From contig NC_019966.1 in NCBI RefSeq assembly GCF_000328565.1, positions 2,418,001 to 2,482,000 of the forward strand: a DNA stretch of 64,000 bases, written 5' to 3'. The notes beneath the pieces are model-generated. The model ran no database searches. It worked only from the letters and a program-made list of their open reading frames with translations, and was not told the origin of the DNA. Source of the stretch: Mycobacterium sp. JS623. Lineage in GTDB: Bacteria; Actinomycetota; Actinomycetes; Mycobacteriales; Mycobacteriaceae. Position numbers and translations under genes: made by a program. Below, one piece after another: positions 1 to 8,362 of this stretch (the stretch's first letter is position 1; each line of letters opens with the position of its first letter).

Positions 1-2
1 GC

Positions 3-212
3 CGGGCGCTGAGACACAAGACCGCGAGGGCGCACCTGCAGGGCATTGTCGCCAAGTACGGCTGGACGCTGTGGGGCTGCATCCAAAGCGCATCCAGTGC
101 ACTCGAATTCGACTTCTGGAGCTGGGGCATGGAGCGATACGAAGCCGCCATCGCCGAATTCAACAACCCGCACTTCATCCGCCTTCTCGACGACGTTCAC
201 GCAGGAGACTAA
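3..212 (+). CDS. Choline/aminoglycoside-kinase-like phosphotransferase, C-terminal end (partial)
   Basis: Only the last 69 codons are present; the gene enters from the left edge in frame 3 and stops at TAA. The visible protein reads WTLWGCIQ, then LEFDFWSWGMERYEAA, which resembles the C-terminal helices of choline/ethanolamine kinase and APH-fold phosphotransferases. The catalytic HxD and DxD motifs would lie outside the window, so activity cannot be judged. The next gene starts 8 bases downstream, so the two are probably co-transcribed; a kinase for a choline-like head group beside a methylamine-type dehydrogenase would be a coherent pair, but that is inference. Another APH-family substrate is equally possible. 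Confidence 0.6.
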   Translation, partial: RALRHKTARAHLQGIVAKYGWTLWGCIQSASSALEFDFWSWGMERYEAAIAEFNNPHFIRLLDDVHAGD

Positions 213-220
213 GAACCTTC

Positions 221-2668
221 ATGGCCACCACATCGCTACCCGAACGCGCTCATGTCGTCATCATCGGCGGCGGCGTCATCGGCACCAGCGTCGCCTACCA
301 TCTGACCAAGCTCGGGATCGCCGACGTGGTGCTGCTTGAACAGGGCCAACTGTCTTGCGGCACAACATGGCACGCGGCCGGACTGGTCGGCCAGCTGCGT
401 GCCTCAGAGAGCGCAACCCGTCTGGTGCAGTACTCGACGCAGCTGTATGCCGAGCTGGAGGGCGAGACCGGGCTGTCCGCAGGCTACAAACAATGCGGGG
501 GAGTGACGGTCGCGCGAACCGAGGACCGGATGATCCAGCTGCGCCGCACCGCAGCCAACGCCGCCGCGTTCAACATGGAATGCGAGCTGCTGACCGGTGA
601 GCAGGCGCTCGAGCACTATCCGGTGATGCGCGTCGACGATCTCGTCGGCGCGATCTGGCTGCCCGGCGACGGCAAGGCCAACCCCACCGACCTCACCTTC
701 GCCCTGGCCAAAGGTGCCAGGATGCGCGGCGCGCGCATCATCGAAAAGGTCAGGGTGACAGATGTTCTCACGTACAGCGGCCGCGCCAGTGGTGTGCGCA
801 CCGACCTCGGCGACATCGAGGCCGAGATCGTCGTCAACTGCGCGGGCCAATGGGCCAAACAGGTCGGCGCGATGGCCGGAGTCAACGTGCCATTGCACTC
901 GGCCGAACACTTCTACGTGGTCAGCGAGCGCATCGACGGCGTGCATCCGGATCTACCGATCCTGCGCGACCCCGACGGCTACACCTACTTCAAGGAGGAG
1001 GTCGGCGGCCTGGTCATCGGCGGCTTCGAGCCCGAGGCCAAACCGTGGGTTTCACCAGACAAGATCCCCTATCCATTCGAATTCCAACTCCTGGACGAGG
1101 ATTGGGACCACTTCGAGATCCTGATGACCAATGCGCTGCTGCGCATTCCCGCGCTCGAAGTGACGGGCATCAAGAAGTTCTACAACGGGCCCGAGAGCTT
1201 CACCCCCGACAATCAATTCCTTCTCGGGGAGGCCCCTGAGGTTGCCAACTTCTTCGTCGGCGCCGGGTTCAATTCGGTCGGCATCGCCACCGCGGGCGGT
1301 GCGGGTCGCGCGCTTGCCGAGTGGATCGTCAACGGAGCAGCGACAAGCGACCTGACGGGGGTCGACATCCGCCGCTTCGCACCGTTCAATGGGAACAATC
1401 GCTGGCTACGCGATCGGGTGGCCGAAGTGCTTGGCATCCACTACGAAATCCCGTGGCCCAACCGCGAAATGACGACCGCACGACCATTCCGTCGCTCGCC
1501 GGTGCACCACCTACTGGAGGCGGCGGGTGCCAACTTCGGCAGCAAAATGGGCTGGGAGCGCGCGAACTTCTTCGCACCCGGCGGTGTCACGTCGACGATC
1601 GAATACACCTGGGGGAAGCCGAACTGGCTGCCATGGTCTGCCGCCGAGCAGACCAACACGCGCACGAATGTCACCGTGTTCGACCAGACTTCGTTCTCGA
1701 AGTACCTACTCGTCGGTCCCGGCGCCGAGGCGGCGCTGCAATGGCTGTGCACTGGCGATGTCGGCGTCGAGGTCGGCACGTCGGTCTACACCGGAATGCT
1801 CAACGAGCGGGGCACCTACGAGTCCGACGTCACGGTCACCCGCACCGGGCCAGAGGAATTCCTCATCATCAGCAGCGCCGCCACCACCGAACGCGACAAG
1901 GACCACATCCGCAAGAACCTGCCCGACGGTGTCAGCGCCTCACTGGTCGACATGACGTCGGCGTACGCGGTGTTCGGGGTGATGGGCCCGAAGTCGCGCG
2001 ACTTGCTGTCCACGTTGACGTCCGCCGACCTGTCCGACGAGGCGTTCCCGTTCGCCACCAGCCAACAGATCTCACTGGGTTACGCCACCGTACGCGCCAC
2101 CCGGATCACCTATGTCGGCGAATTGGGTTGGGAGCTCTACGTTCCCACCGAATTCGCGGTCGTCGTCTACGAGGCCCTGATAGAGGCTGGTGCGGGCCGC
2201 GGCGGCTACTACGCGATCGAGTCGCTACGCCTGGAAAAGGGCTACCGTGCCTTCGGCCGAGAACTGACCCCGAGCGAGAACCCCGTCGAGGCCGGTCTGC
2301 TGTTTGCGTGCAAGCTGAAAACGGACATCGCGTTCCTCGGCCGCGAATCCCTCGAGAAGGCCAAAGCCGAAGGGCCGCGAAAGAAACTTGTCGGATTCAG
2401 GCTGGATACGCCCGAGGCGATGCTGTGGGGCGGGGAGCTGATCATGCGCGACGGCGCTGTCGCCGGTCAGGTGACCTCGGCGGCGTGGGGCGAGACAACC
2501 GGCGCATGCATCGGGCTCGGCTACGTGCGCGCGTCGGACGGCTCCGTCATCAATGCCGACTGGGCGAACGCGGGCAGTTACGAAGTGAACGTCGGCGGGC
2601 AGCTGTACCCGCTCTCGGTATCGCTGAAGCCGCTTTACGATCCTGGCAACGCGCGAATCCGCCCATAA
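221..2668 (+). CDS. FAD-dependent sarcosine/dimethylglycine dehydrogenase-like oxidoreductase with GcvT domain
   Basis: The 815-aa protein has an N-terminal DAO-type FAD domain (GGGVIG at residues 16-21), a central FAO_M-like segment and a C-terminal aminomethyltransferase (GcvT-like) half from about residue 440. The motif GTTWHAAGL puts a His at residue 51, the position that carries covalent FAD in mammalian dimethylglycine and sarcosine dehydrogenases. Family members oxidatively demethylate N-methylated glycines and pass the one-carbon unit to tetrahydrofolate through the GcvT half. Length fits the family (about 810-860 aa). I chose the ATG at 221 because it lies just before the Rossmann motif and 8 bases after the upstream stop; the frame is open further upstream but that part is not conserved-looking. 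The exact substrate is not decidable here. Confidence 0.85.
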   Translation: MATTSLPERAHVVIIGGGVIGTSVAYHLTKLGIADVVLLEQGQLSCGTTWHAAGLVGQLRASESATRLVQYSTQLYAELEGETGLSAGYKQCGGVTVARTEDRMIQLRRTAANAAAFNMECELLTGEQALEHYPVMRVDDLVGAIWLPGDGKANPTDLTFALAKGARMRGARIIEKVRVTDVLTYSGRASGVRTDLGDIEAEIVVNCAGQWAKQVGAMAGVNVPLHSAEHFYVVSERIDGVHPDLPILRDPDGYTYFKEEVGGLVIGGFEPEAKPWVSPDKIPYPFEFQLLDEDWDHFEILMTNALLRIPALEVTGIKKFYNGPESFTPDNQFLLGEAPEVANFFVGAGFNSVGIATAGGAGRALAEWIVNGAATSDLTGVDIRRFAPFNGNNRWLRDRVAEVLGIHYEIPWPNREMTTARPFRRSPVHHLLEAAGANFGSKMGWERANFFAPGGVTSTIEYTWGKPNWLPWSAAEQTNTRTNVTVFDQTSFSKYLLVGPGAEAALQWLCTGDVGVEVGTSVYTGMLNERGTYESDVTVTRTGPEEFLIISSAATTERDKDHIRKNLPDGVSASLVDMTSAYAVFGVMGPKSRDLLSTLTSADLSDEAFPFATSQQISLGYATVRATRITYVGELGWELYVPTEFAVVVYEALIEAGAGRGGYYAIESLRLEKGYRAFGRELTPSENPVEAGLLFACKLKTDIAFLGRESLEKAKAEGPRKKLVGFRLDTPEAMLWGGELIMRDGAVAGQVTSAAWGETTGACIGLGYVRASDGSVINADWANAGSYEVNVGGQLYPLSVSLKPLYDPGNARIRP

Positions 2669-2683
2669 CACCGGCACCATCCA

Positions 2684-2697
2684 CATGAACATCTGTT
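2684..2697. promoter_or_regulatory. Perfect inverted repeat resembling an ArsR/SmtB metal-sensor operator, upstream of nicT
   Basis: TGAACA-TC-TGTTCA is a perfect 6-2-6 inverted repeat and fits the TGAACA-N4-TTCA core known from operators of ArsR/SmtB metal sensors. It sits 40 bases before nicT, directly upstream of a plausible -35 (TAGACA, 2702-2707) and -10 (CATAGT, 2724-2729; 16-bp spacer). A second overlapping repeat, ATCTGT/ACAGAT, follows (2689-2694 and 2705-2710). Repression of nicT by a Ni/Co sensor such as an NmtR or KmtR homologue is inferred. Confidence 0.5.
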
Positions 2698-2737
2698 CAG
2701 CTAGACAGATAACGCGGTGCGGGCATAGTCTCGAGCC

Positions 2738-3841
2738 ATGACTGTCGTCGAACAGCCCGAACCGACCGATTCGACACGATTCGACCGCAGGGACTGGCCG
2801 ACAATCGCCGCGATGGGCGGCGTGGTCGTGGCGCTGCACCTGTTCGGCTGGGGTGTGCTCGTGCTCGGGGTGGTACCGCAGCACATCACGCTGGGCTCGG
2901 CGGGTGTGTTCGGCGTAGGCCTTGGCGTCACCGCCTACCTGCTGGGCGTGCGGCACGCTTTCGACGCCGACCACATCGCCGTCATCGACAACACCACGCG
3001 CAAGCTGGTCGGTGAGCGTACCCGCTCGCTGTCGGCCGGCTTCTGGTTCTCGCTCGGCCATTCCAGCGTGGTGTTCGGGCTGGCGTTCCTGTTGGCGATC
3101 GGCGTGCGTGCGGTCGTCGGGCCGGTGCAGGACGAGGGTTCGCCGATGCTCCAGACGCTCGGGTTGGTGGGTTCGCTTGTCGCGGGTATCTTCCTGATCC
3201 TGATCGGGCTGTCGAACCTGTTCGCCGCGGTGGGCATCGCCAAGGTGTTTCGCCGGATGCGCAGCGGCGATTTCGATGAGGCCGAGCTCGAGCGGCAATT
3301 GGAGAACCGGGGCTTCTTGGCGCGGCTTTTCAGTCGGGTCATGCGCCGGGTGAGCAAACCATGGCACCTCTACCCGGTCGGGCTGTTGATGGGACTCGGC
3401 TTCGACACCGCGACGCAGGTGGCGCTGCTGGTGCTGGCCGCGGGAACGGCGGCGTTCACGCTGCCCTGGTACGCGATCCTGGTGTTGCCCGTGCTATTCG
3501 CGGCCGGGATGAGCCTGTTCGACGCGCTGGACGGCATCCTGATGTCGCGGGCCTACGGTTGGGCGTTCCTACAGCCGATCCGCAAGGTGTACTACAACCT
3601 GACCGTGACGATGCTGTCGGTGATCGTCGCCTTGCTCGTCGGCGTGATCGTGCTCGCAGGCCTAGTGGCCGATCGGTTTGGGGTGGAGTCGGGTCCGCTG
3701 GCGGTCATCGCGTCGGCGAACCTGGAGTTCGTCGGCTTCATGATCGTGGGGCTTTTCGTCGCTGCGTGGTTGATCGCGCTGGCAGTCTGGCGATTCGGGC
3801 AGCTCGAGAAGCGCTGGGCCCCAGCGCTTGACGCGCCCTAG
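2738..3841 (+). CDS. nicT: HoxN/NixA-family nickel/cobalt permease
   Basis: A 367-aa polytopic inner-membrane protein of the NiCoT family, importing Ni2+ and/or Co2+. The family signature HAFDADHI occurs at residues 73-80 in the second membrane segment, where His and Asp form the metal site; roughly eight hydrophobic segments follow the usual pattern. A hydrophilic loop lies near residues 165-205. Cobalt uptake would suit the cobalamin genes 5 kb downstream, although nickel for urease or hydrogenase is an alternative. The stop codon overlaps that of the convergent mtr gene. Upstream are a metal-sensor-like operator and a -10 box 8 bases before the ATG, consistent with a leaderless, metal-regulated transcript. 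Confidence 0.93.
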   Translation: MTVVEQPEPTDSTRFDRRDWPTIAAMGGVVVALHLFGWGVLVLGVVPQHITLGSAGVFGVGLGVTAYLLGVRHAFDADHIAVIDNTTRKLVGERTRSLSAGFWFSLGHSSVVFGLAFLLAIGVRAVVGPVQDEGSPMLQTLGLVGSLVAGIFLILIGLSNLFAAVGIAKVFRRMRSGDFDEAELERQLENRGFLARLFSRVMRRVSKPWHLYPVGLLMGLGFDTATQVALLVLAAGTAAFTLPWYAILVLPVLFAAGMSLFDALDGILMSRAYGWAFLQPIRKVYYNLTVTMLSVIVALLVGVIVLAGLVADRFGVESGPLAVIASANLEFVGFMIVGLFVAAWLIALAVWRFGQLEKRWAPALDAP

Positions 3842-5253
3842 TGCCGTTTCGAGGGTGGCCACGGCGGCTCGCCGCACAGCGCCAGCAGCGCGTTCTCGAC
3901 AACTTCGGGCAGCGCGGGATGAATCCAGTATTGGCCGCGCGCCATCTCCTGCGCAGGCAAGTCGAAGGCCATCGCCTGAATTAGCGGCTGAATCAACGAT
4001 GACGCCTGATGACCCATGATGTGCGCACCGAGAATCAACCCACTGTCGTCATCGACGATGAGCTTCGTGATGCCGGTGGTGTCTTCCATCGCCCACCCGT
4101 AGGCGACGTCGGCGAAATCCTGGACCTTGACCTTGATGTTGAAACCCTTTGCCCGGGCTTGATTTTCGGTCAGTCCGACGCTGGCGATCTGCGGGTCGGT
4201 GAACACCGCGGACGGTACGTACCGGTGACTGGACGGCATCAACGCGTCGGTGTCGTCCCAGTCCTGCAGCAGGTTGTGCTTGACCACCCGGGCCTCGTGG
4301 TTGGCGACGTGCTTGAGTTGATAGTCCGATGACACGTCGCCAAGCGCGAAAACGCCACGCGCCGAGGTGCGTTGGTATTCGTCAACGACGATCTGACCGC
4401 CGGCAGTGACTTTGATGCCTGCCTGCTCGGCGTCCAGCAGGTCGCCGTTGGGCACTCGGCCCGTCGCGACCAACAAGGTGTCGCCACGCAAAGTCGTGCC
4501 GTCCGTGCACCGGATTTCGACGCCGTCGCCGACGGCACGCGCATCGGCTAATTCGTGGTGGCTGCGGATCTCCCACTTCTTGCTGGCGAGGTCGGTGAAC
4601 CGCATGGTGATCTCATCGTCGTGGCCGCGCAGCAGCGTGCTGCCCCGGATCAACAGCGTGACTCGGCTGCCGAGTGACGAAAAGATATGGGCGAACTCGC
4701 ATGCCACGAAACCGCCGCCGATGATGATCAAGTGATCGGGCACATCGGCGATGCGCATGATGGTGTCGCTGGAGTGGTAGGGCACGCCGCATTCGGTGAC
4801 GGCATCGGGCGCAACGGCCCGGGAACCGGCTGCGATCACGACCTGGTCTGCGGTGAACTCGTCGCCGTCATCGGTGCGCAGACGGTATCGGCCGTCGGCC
4901 AGCGGTGGCCGAAATCGCGTGTGGCTGGCGAACACCTGTACGTTCGGAGAAGACCGTCGGTAGTTCTCACCGCCCATTGCGATCGGATCGATGCGGCCGA
5001 ACACGCGGGACACGATGTCGCTGAACCGCACGCCGTCGACGTGGGCGTCGACCCCGTATTGCGCTGAGTTGCGGGCGGTTTGGGCCACGTCGGCGGCGTA
5101 GACGAACATCTTCGTCGGGATGCAGCCGACGTTGAGGCAGGTGCCGCCGAACACGCCTTGCTCGCAGATCGCGACCCGCTTGTCGGCGTAGCGCTCGTCG
5201 ATGATCGAGTTGCCGGAGCCGGTGCCGATGATCGCGATGTCGAAATGGGTCAC
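3838..5253 (-). CDS. mtr: Mycothione reductase
   Basis: This 471-aa flavoprotein disulfide reductase regenerates mycothiol from mycothione with NADPH in the cytoplasm, the actinobacterial counterpart of glutathione reductase. It has the N-terminal FAD motif GTGSGNS, the redox-active CLNVGC (Cys39/Cys44), a second Rossmann motif for NADPH (IIGGGFVACEF), and the C-terminal HPALPEV segment supplying the catalytic His. Length and motifs match mycobacterial Mtr. Translation starts at GTG. It follows the alpha/beta hydrolase gene with only 3 bases between them, so both probably share a transcript. Confidence 0.96.
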   Translation of the reverse strand: MTHFDIAIIGTGSGNSIIDERYADKRVAICEQGVFGGTCLNVGCIPTKMFVYAADVAQTARNSAQYGVDAHVDGVRFSDIVSRVFGRIDPIAMGGENYRRSSPNVQVFASHTRFRPPLADGRYRLRTDDGDEFTADQVVIAAGSRAVAPDAVTECGVPYHSSDTIMRIADVPDHLIIIGGGFVACEFAHIFSSLGSRVTLLIRGSTLLRGHDDEITMRFTDLASKKWEIRSHHELADARAVGDGVEIRCTDGTTLRGDTLLVATGRVPNGDLLDAEQAGIKVTAGGQIVVDEYQRTSARGVFALGDVSSDYQLKHVANHEARVVKHNLLQDWDDTDALMPSSHRYVPSAVFTDPQIASVGLTENQARAKGFNIKVKVQDFADVAYGWAMEDTTGITKLIVDDDSGLILGAHIMGHQASSLIQPLIQAMAFDLPAQEMARGQYWIHPALPEVVENALLALCGEPPWPPSKRH

Positions 5254-5256
5254 GTG

Positions 5257-6306
5257 TCACCCTCGCTCGGATTGAGTTGTCGCATCTGAAGTTTCGGCCA
5301 GATACCAGTCCAGCCACTGGTCCACGGCCCGATACGCCGCGTGCCGCGACTCGGGCACCGACAGGAACACGTCGTGCTTGGCGTCGACGATCGGCACGAT
5401 CGTCGAGCGATTGCCGATGCAGCCCGCCCACCGCGCGATCTGCTTGACGTCGAGCACCGCGTCGCCGCGCTGGATCTCGTCGACCTTGGCGGGGTCAGTG
5501 ACCTCCCGCACGCTGTGGTCGGAGCGCAGGATCAGGTTGGGCACCCCGACGTCGAGCCCGCGGTGCAGCTTGGTCTGCGCGCGGCGGACGGCGTGCAGCC
5601 AGCCGAACGTGACGGGGAAGCCACCGATCGGCTTCCATGCGAGGTTGTAGTCGAACTCGCCGCCGTATGCCTTGTGCAGGGTGGCCCCATATCCGCCCTC
5701 CGTGGCCGGGCGCAGCACCCGCTTCTTGTTGATGCGCGACATCGCGCCGATGGCCGCCCGCGTGGGCGCGCTGCGCAGAATCGCCGGGCCCTGCAGATCC
5801 AGCCACGGGCTGTTGAGCACCAGGCCCCTGATACGCCGCCGTGCCGTCTCGCCGCGACGTCGCACCCGGTCAAGCCACAGCGCGACGATCAGTGCCCCGG
5901 TGGAATGCGCGCAGACCAGAAGGTCGACTTTTGGAGCCGCTCCGGCGGCGACATCAGATCCGGTGTCTTCGGCTATCAAATCTAGCGCCCGCTCCAGTTC
6001 TGCGTCGTAGCGGGCCAGGTCGGTGGTGAAGTGCGGCGTCTGCCCCTCGCGCCATGACCGCCCGCATTTGTGCTGGTCCAGCGCGTAGACGGCGAAGCCG
6101 CGGGCGGCGAAGTGGTCGGCTTGTTCGGTGTTGAAGAAGTAGTCGGTGAAGCCGTGCACCAGCAGCACGGCGCGGGTCGCCGACGGGGTGGGCTCGCCGC
6201 GGCGCACCAGCGTGGCGGCCAGCTCGCCCTCACCGTCGGGGTCCGGGCCAAGGTCGAAGGTCTGCTGCCAGTAGCCAGGCAGCACGTCGGGCTCCCATCG
6301 AGGCAC
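5257..6306 (-). CDS. Alpha/beta hydrolase (lysophospholipase/monoacylglycerol-lipase-like)
   Basis: A 349-aa cytosolic-type alpha/beta hydrolase. The oxyanion-side motif LLVHGF occurs near residue 50, and the nucleophile elbow reads AHSTG rather than the canonical GxSxG; a C-terminal KHDVF supplies the candidate catalytic His. The GTG at 6306 was chosen because the protein then begins VPRWEPDVLP and the start clears the divergent mqo promoter; a longer reading would run into mqo. By synteny it corresponds to the M. tuberculosis gene Rv2854 beside mtr. Substrate is unknown. Confidence 0.85.
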   Translation of the reverse strand: MPRWEPDVLPGYWQQTFDLGPDPDGEGELAATLVRRGEPTPSATRAVLLVHGFTDYFFNTEQADHFAARGFAVYALDQHKCGRSWREGQTPHFTTDLARYDAELERALDLIAEDTGSDVAAGAAPKVDLLVCAHSTGALIVALWLDRVRRRGETARRRIRGLVLNSPWLDLQGPAILRSAPTRAAIGAMSRINKKRVLRPATEGGYGATLHKAYGGEFDYNLAWKPIGGFPVTFGWLHAVRRAQTKLHRGLDVGVPNLILRSDHSVREVTDPAKVDEIQRGDAVLDVKQIARWAGCIGNRSTIVPIVDAKHDVFLSVPESRHAAYRAVDQWLDWYLAETSDATTQSERG

Positions 6307-6383
6307 AACAGTTACCTTAGTGGCGCACGTCGACGGACCCGGGCCGATGAGGATCCGACCACGGCGGGATAGCCTGAACAGCG

Positions 6384-7904
6384 ATGTCTGACCCGAAGGC
6401 CGCACGGACTGACGTCGTCCTGGTGGGCGCCGGCATCATGAGCGCCACACTCTCCGCGCTGTTGCAGCAGGTGGAACCGAACTGGTCGATCACGTTGGTC
6501 GAGCGCCTTGACGGTGCTGGCGCCGAAAGCAGCTATGCGTGGCACAACGCGGGGACCGGTCATGCGGGGTTGTGCGAGCTGAACTACACGCCCGAGCGGC
6601 CCGACGGCTCGATAGAGACCACCAAGGCGGTTCAGGTCAACGAGCAGTTTCAGGTGACGCGGCAATTCTGGGCGTACGCGGTCGAGAACGGGCTGCTGCC
6701 CGATGTGCGCAGCTTCCTCAACCCCATTCCGCACGTCAGCTTCGTGCGTGGCGCGGGCGCCGTCGGTTACCTGAAACGCCGGCACGACGCACTCGTCGGC
6801 AATCCGTTGTTCGCGTCGATGGAGTTCATCGAGGACACAGATGAATTCGCCAAGCGACTGCCGCTGATGGCCGAGGGCCGTGATCTCTCCGATCCGGTGG
6901 CGCTGGCCTGGGCGCAGGACGGCACCGACGTCGACTTCGGGGCAGTGTCGCGACGGCTCATCGGCCGCGCGGCGCAACGGGGGATGGTCACGCTGTTCGG
7001 TCACGAAGTGCGTGATCTCACCAGGCAATCCGATGGCAGCTGGACCCTGTCCGTCGTCAACAGGCGAACCGGCGGCAAGCGAAAGCTCAACGCCAAGTTC
7101 GTGTTTGTCGGAGCCGGTGGCGGCACGGTGCCGCTTCTGCAGAAGTCGCGGATACGGGAAGCCAACGGGTTCGGCGGTTTTCCGGTCGGCGGCGCGTTCC
7201 TGCGCACGGATCGGCCCGATCTGACCACCGCGCACAAGGCCAAGGTCTACGGCCAGCCACCGCCGGGTGCACCGCCGATGGCGGGTTCGCACCTGGACAC
7301 CCGCGTCATCAACGGCAAGTCCTGGCTGGTGTTCGGACCGTTCGGGAGTTGGTCGCCCAAATTCTTGAAGCACGGCCGGCTCACCGATCTTCCGTTCTCG
7401 GTGAAGCCCAACAACGTCGCGCCGATCCTCAAGGTTGGGGTCGCCCAGGCGGGATTCGTGAAATATCTGATCGGCCAGCTACTGCAGTCCGACAGCGAGC
7501 GGATGCACATATTGCGCGAATTCGCCCCCCGCGCAGTCGATTCCGATTGGGAACTGGACGCCGCGGGTCAGCGGGTGCAGGTGATCCGGCCCGTCAAGGG
7601 CAAGGGCGGGGTGCTGGACTTCGGCACAACGGTGTTGTCCTCGGCCGACGGCACCATCGCGGGGCTGCTGGGCGCCTCGCCGGGAGCCTCTACTGCGGTG
7701 CCTGCGATGCTCGACGTCATGGAGCGCTGTTTCGCCGACCGCTATCCGTCCTGGCTGCCCAAGCTGAAAGAGATGGTGCCGTCACTGGGCACCGAATTGT
7801 CGAACGAGCCGGCGTTGTTCGAGGAGGTCTGGTCGTGGGGGACAAAGGTACTGAAATTGGATGAGCAATTGGATTCCGTCCGCAACGCGACGGCAGCCGA
7901 ATGA
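6384..7904 (+). CDS. mqo: Malate:quinone oxidoreductase
   Basis: A 506-aa FAD enzyme of the membrane-associated MQO family, oxidising malate to oxaloacetate and passing electrons to menaquinone, so bypassing NAD-dependent malate dehydrogenase. The N-terminal nucleotide-binding motif [12 protein letters not shown] lies at residues 12-23 and the family block [19 protein letters not shown] near residues 45-63; the C-terminal LGASPGAST is also typical. Length matches the usual 490-510 aa. A TAGCCT box ends 8 bases before the ATG. Its stop overlaps the start of the next gene (ATGA), implying translational coupling. Confidence 0.96.
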   Translation: MSDPKAARTDVVLVGAGIMSATLSALLQQVEPNWSITLVERLDGAGAESSYAWHNAGTGHAGLCELNYTPERPDGSIETTKAVQVNEQFQVTRQFWAYAVENGLLPDVRSFLNPIPHVSFVRGAGAVGYLKRRHDALVGNPLFASMEFIEDTDEFAKRLPLMAEGRDLSDPVALAWAQDGTDVDFGAVSRRLIGRAAQRGMVTLFGHEVRDLTRQSDGSWTLSVVNRRTGGKRKLNAKFVFVGAGGGTVPLLQKSRIREANGFGGFPVGGAFLRTDRPDLTTAHKAKVYGQPPPGAPPMAGSHLDTRVINGKSWLVFGPFGSWSPKFLKHGRLTDLPFSVKPNNVAPILKVGVAQAGFVKYLIGQLLQSDSERMHILREFAPRAVDSDWELDAAGQRVQVIRPVKGKGGVLDFGTTVLSSADGTIAGLLGASPGASTAVPAMLDVMERCFADRYPSWLPKLKEMVPSLGTELSNEPALFEEVWSWGTKVLKLDEQLDSVRNATAAE

Positions 7905-8362
7905 CTGTCGCGCTACGCCGCAGCTGGGCCAAGGACCTCGACGCCGCGACGCTGTACGAACTGCTCAAGCTGCGGGTTGAGGTGTTCGTGGTCGAACAAG
8001 CCACTCCGTACCCGGAACTCGACGGCCGCGACCTCGACGCCGAAACGCGCCACTTCTGGCTGGAAGGCCCCGACGGCGAAGTCATCTCGACGCTGCGGTT
8101 GATGGAGGAGCACCCCGGCGGGCAGAAGGGCTTCCGGATCGGTCGGGTCTGCACCAAACGCAACGCCCGCGGACATGGCCATACCAACCGGCTGCTGCAG
8201 GCCGCGCTGGCTGAGGTCGGCGACTATCCGTGCCGCATCAATTCGCAGACCTACCTCGCGGAGATGTACGGCAGGCACGGATTCGTCCGCGACGGCGACG
8301 AATTCCTCGACGACGGCATCCCGCACGTGCCGATGATCAAGGCGGGAGCGGGATCACCGTGA
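7901..8362 (+). CDS. GNAT family N-acetyltransferase (ElaA-like)
   Basis: A 153-aa GNAT-fold protein with features of the ElaA subgroup: [16 protein letters not shown] near residues 18-33, the acetyl-CoA loop region [22 protein letters not shown], and a terminal [13 protein letters not shown]. The acceptor substrate of this subgroup is not known. It overlaps mqo by 4 bases upstream and the chelatase gene by 4 bases downstream (GTGA), so mqo, this gene and the chelatase form one coupled unit, as in M. tuberculosis Rv2852c-Rv2850c. Confidence 0.92.
   Translation: MTVALRRSWAKDLDAATLYELLKLRVEVFVVEQATPYPELDGRDLDAETRHFWLEGPDGEVISTLRLMEEHPGGQKGFRIGRVCTKRNARGHGHTNRLLQAALAEVGDYPCRINSQTYLAEMYGRHGFVRDGDEFLDDGIPHVPMIKAGAGSP

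Noticed and set aside
2669..2737. Cobalamin riboswitch before nicT
   Set aside because: The spacer is 69 bases, too short for the class, and lacks the B12-box.
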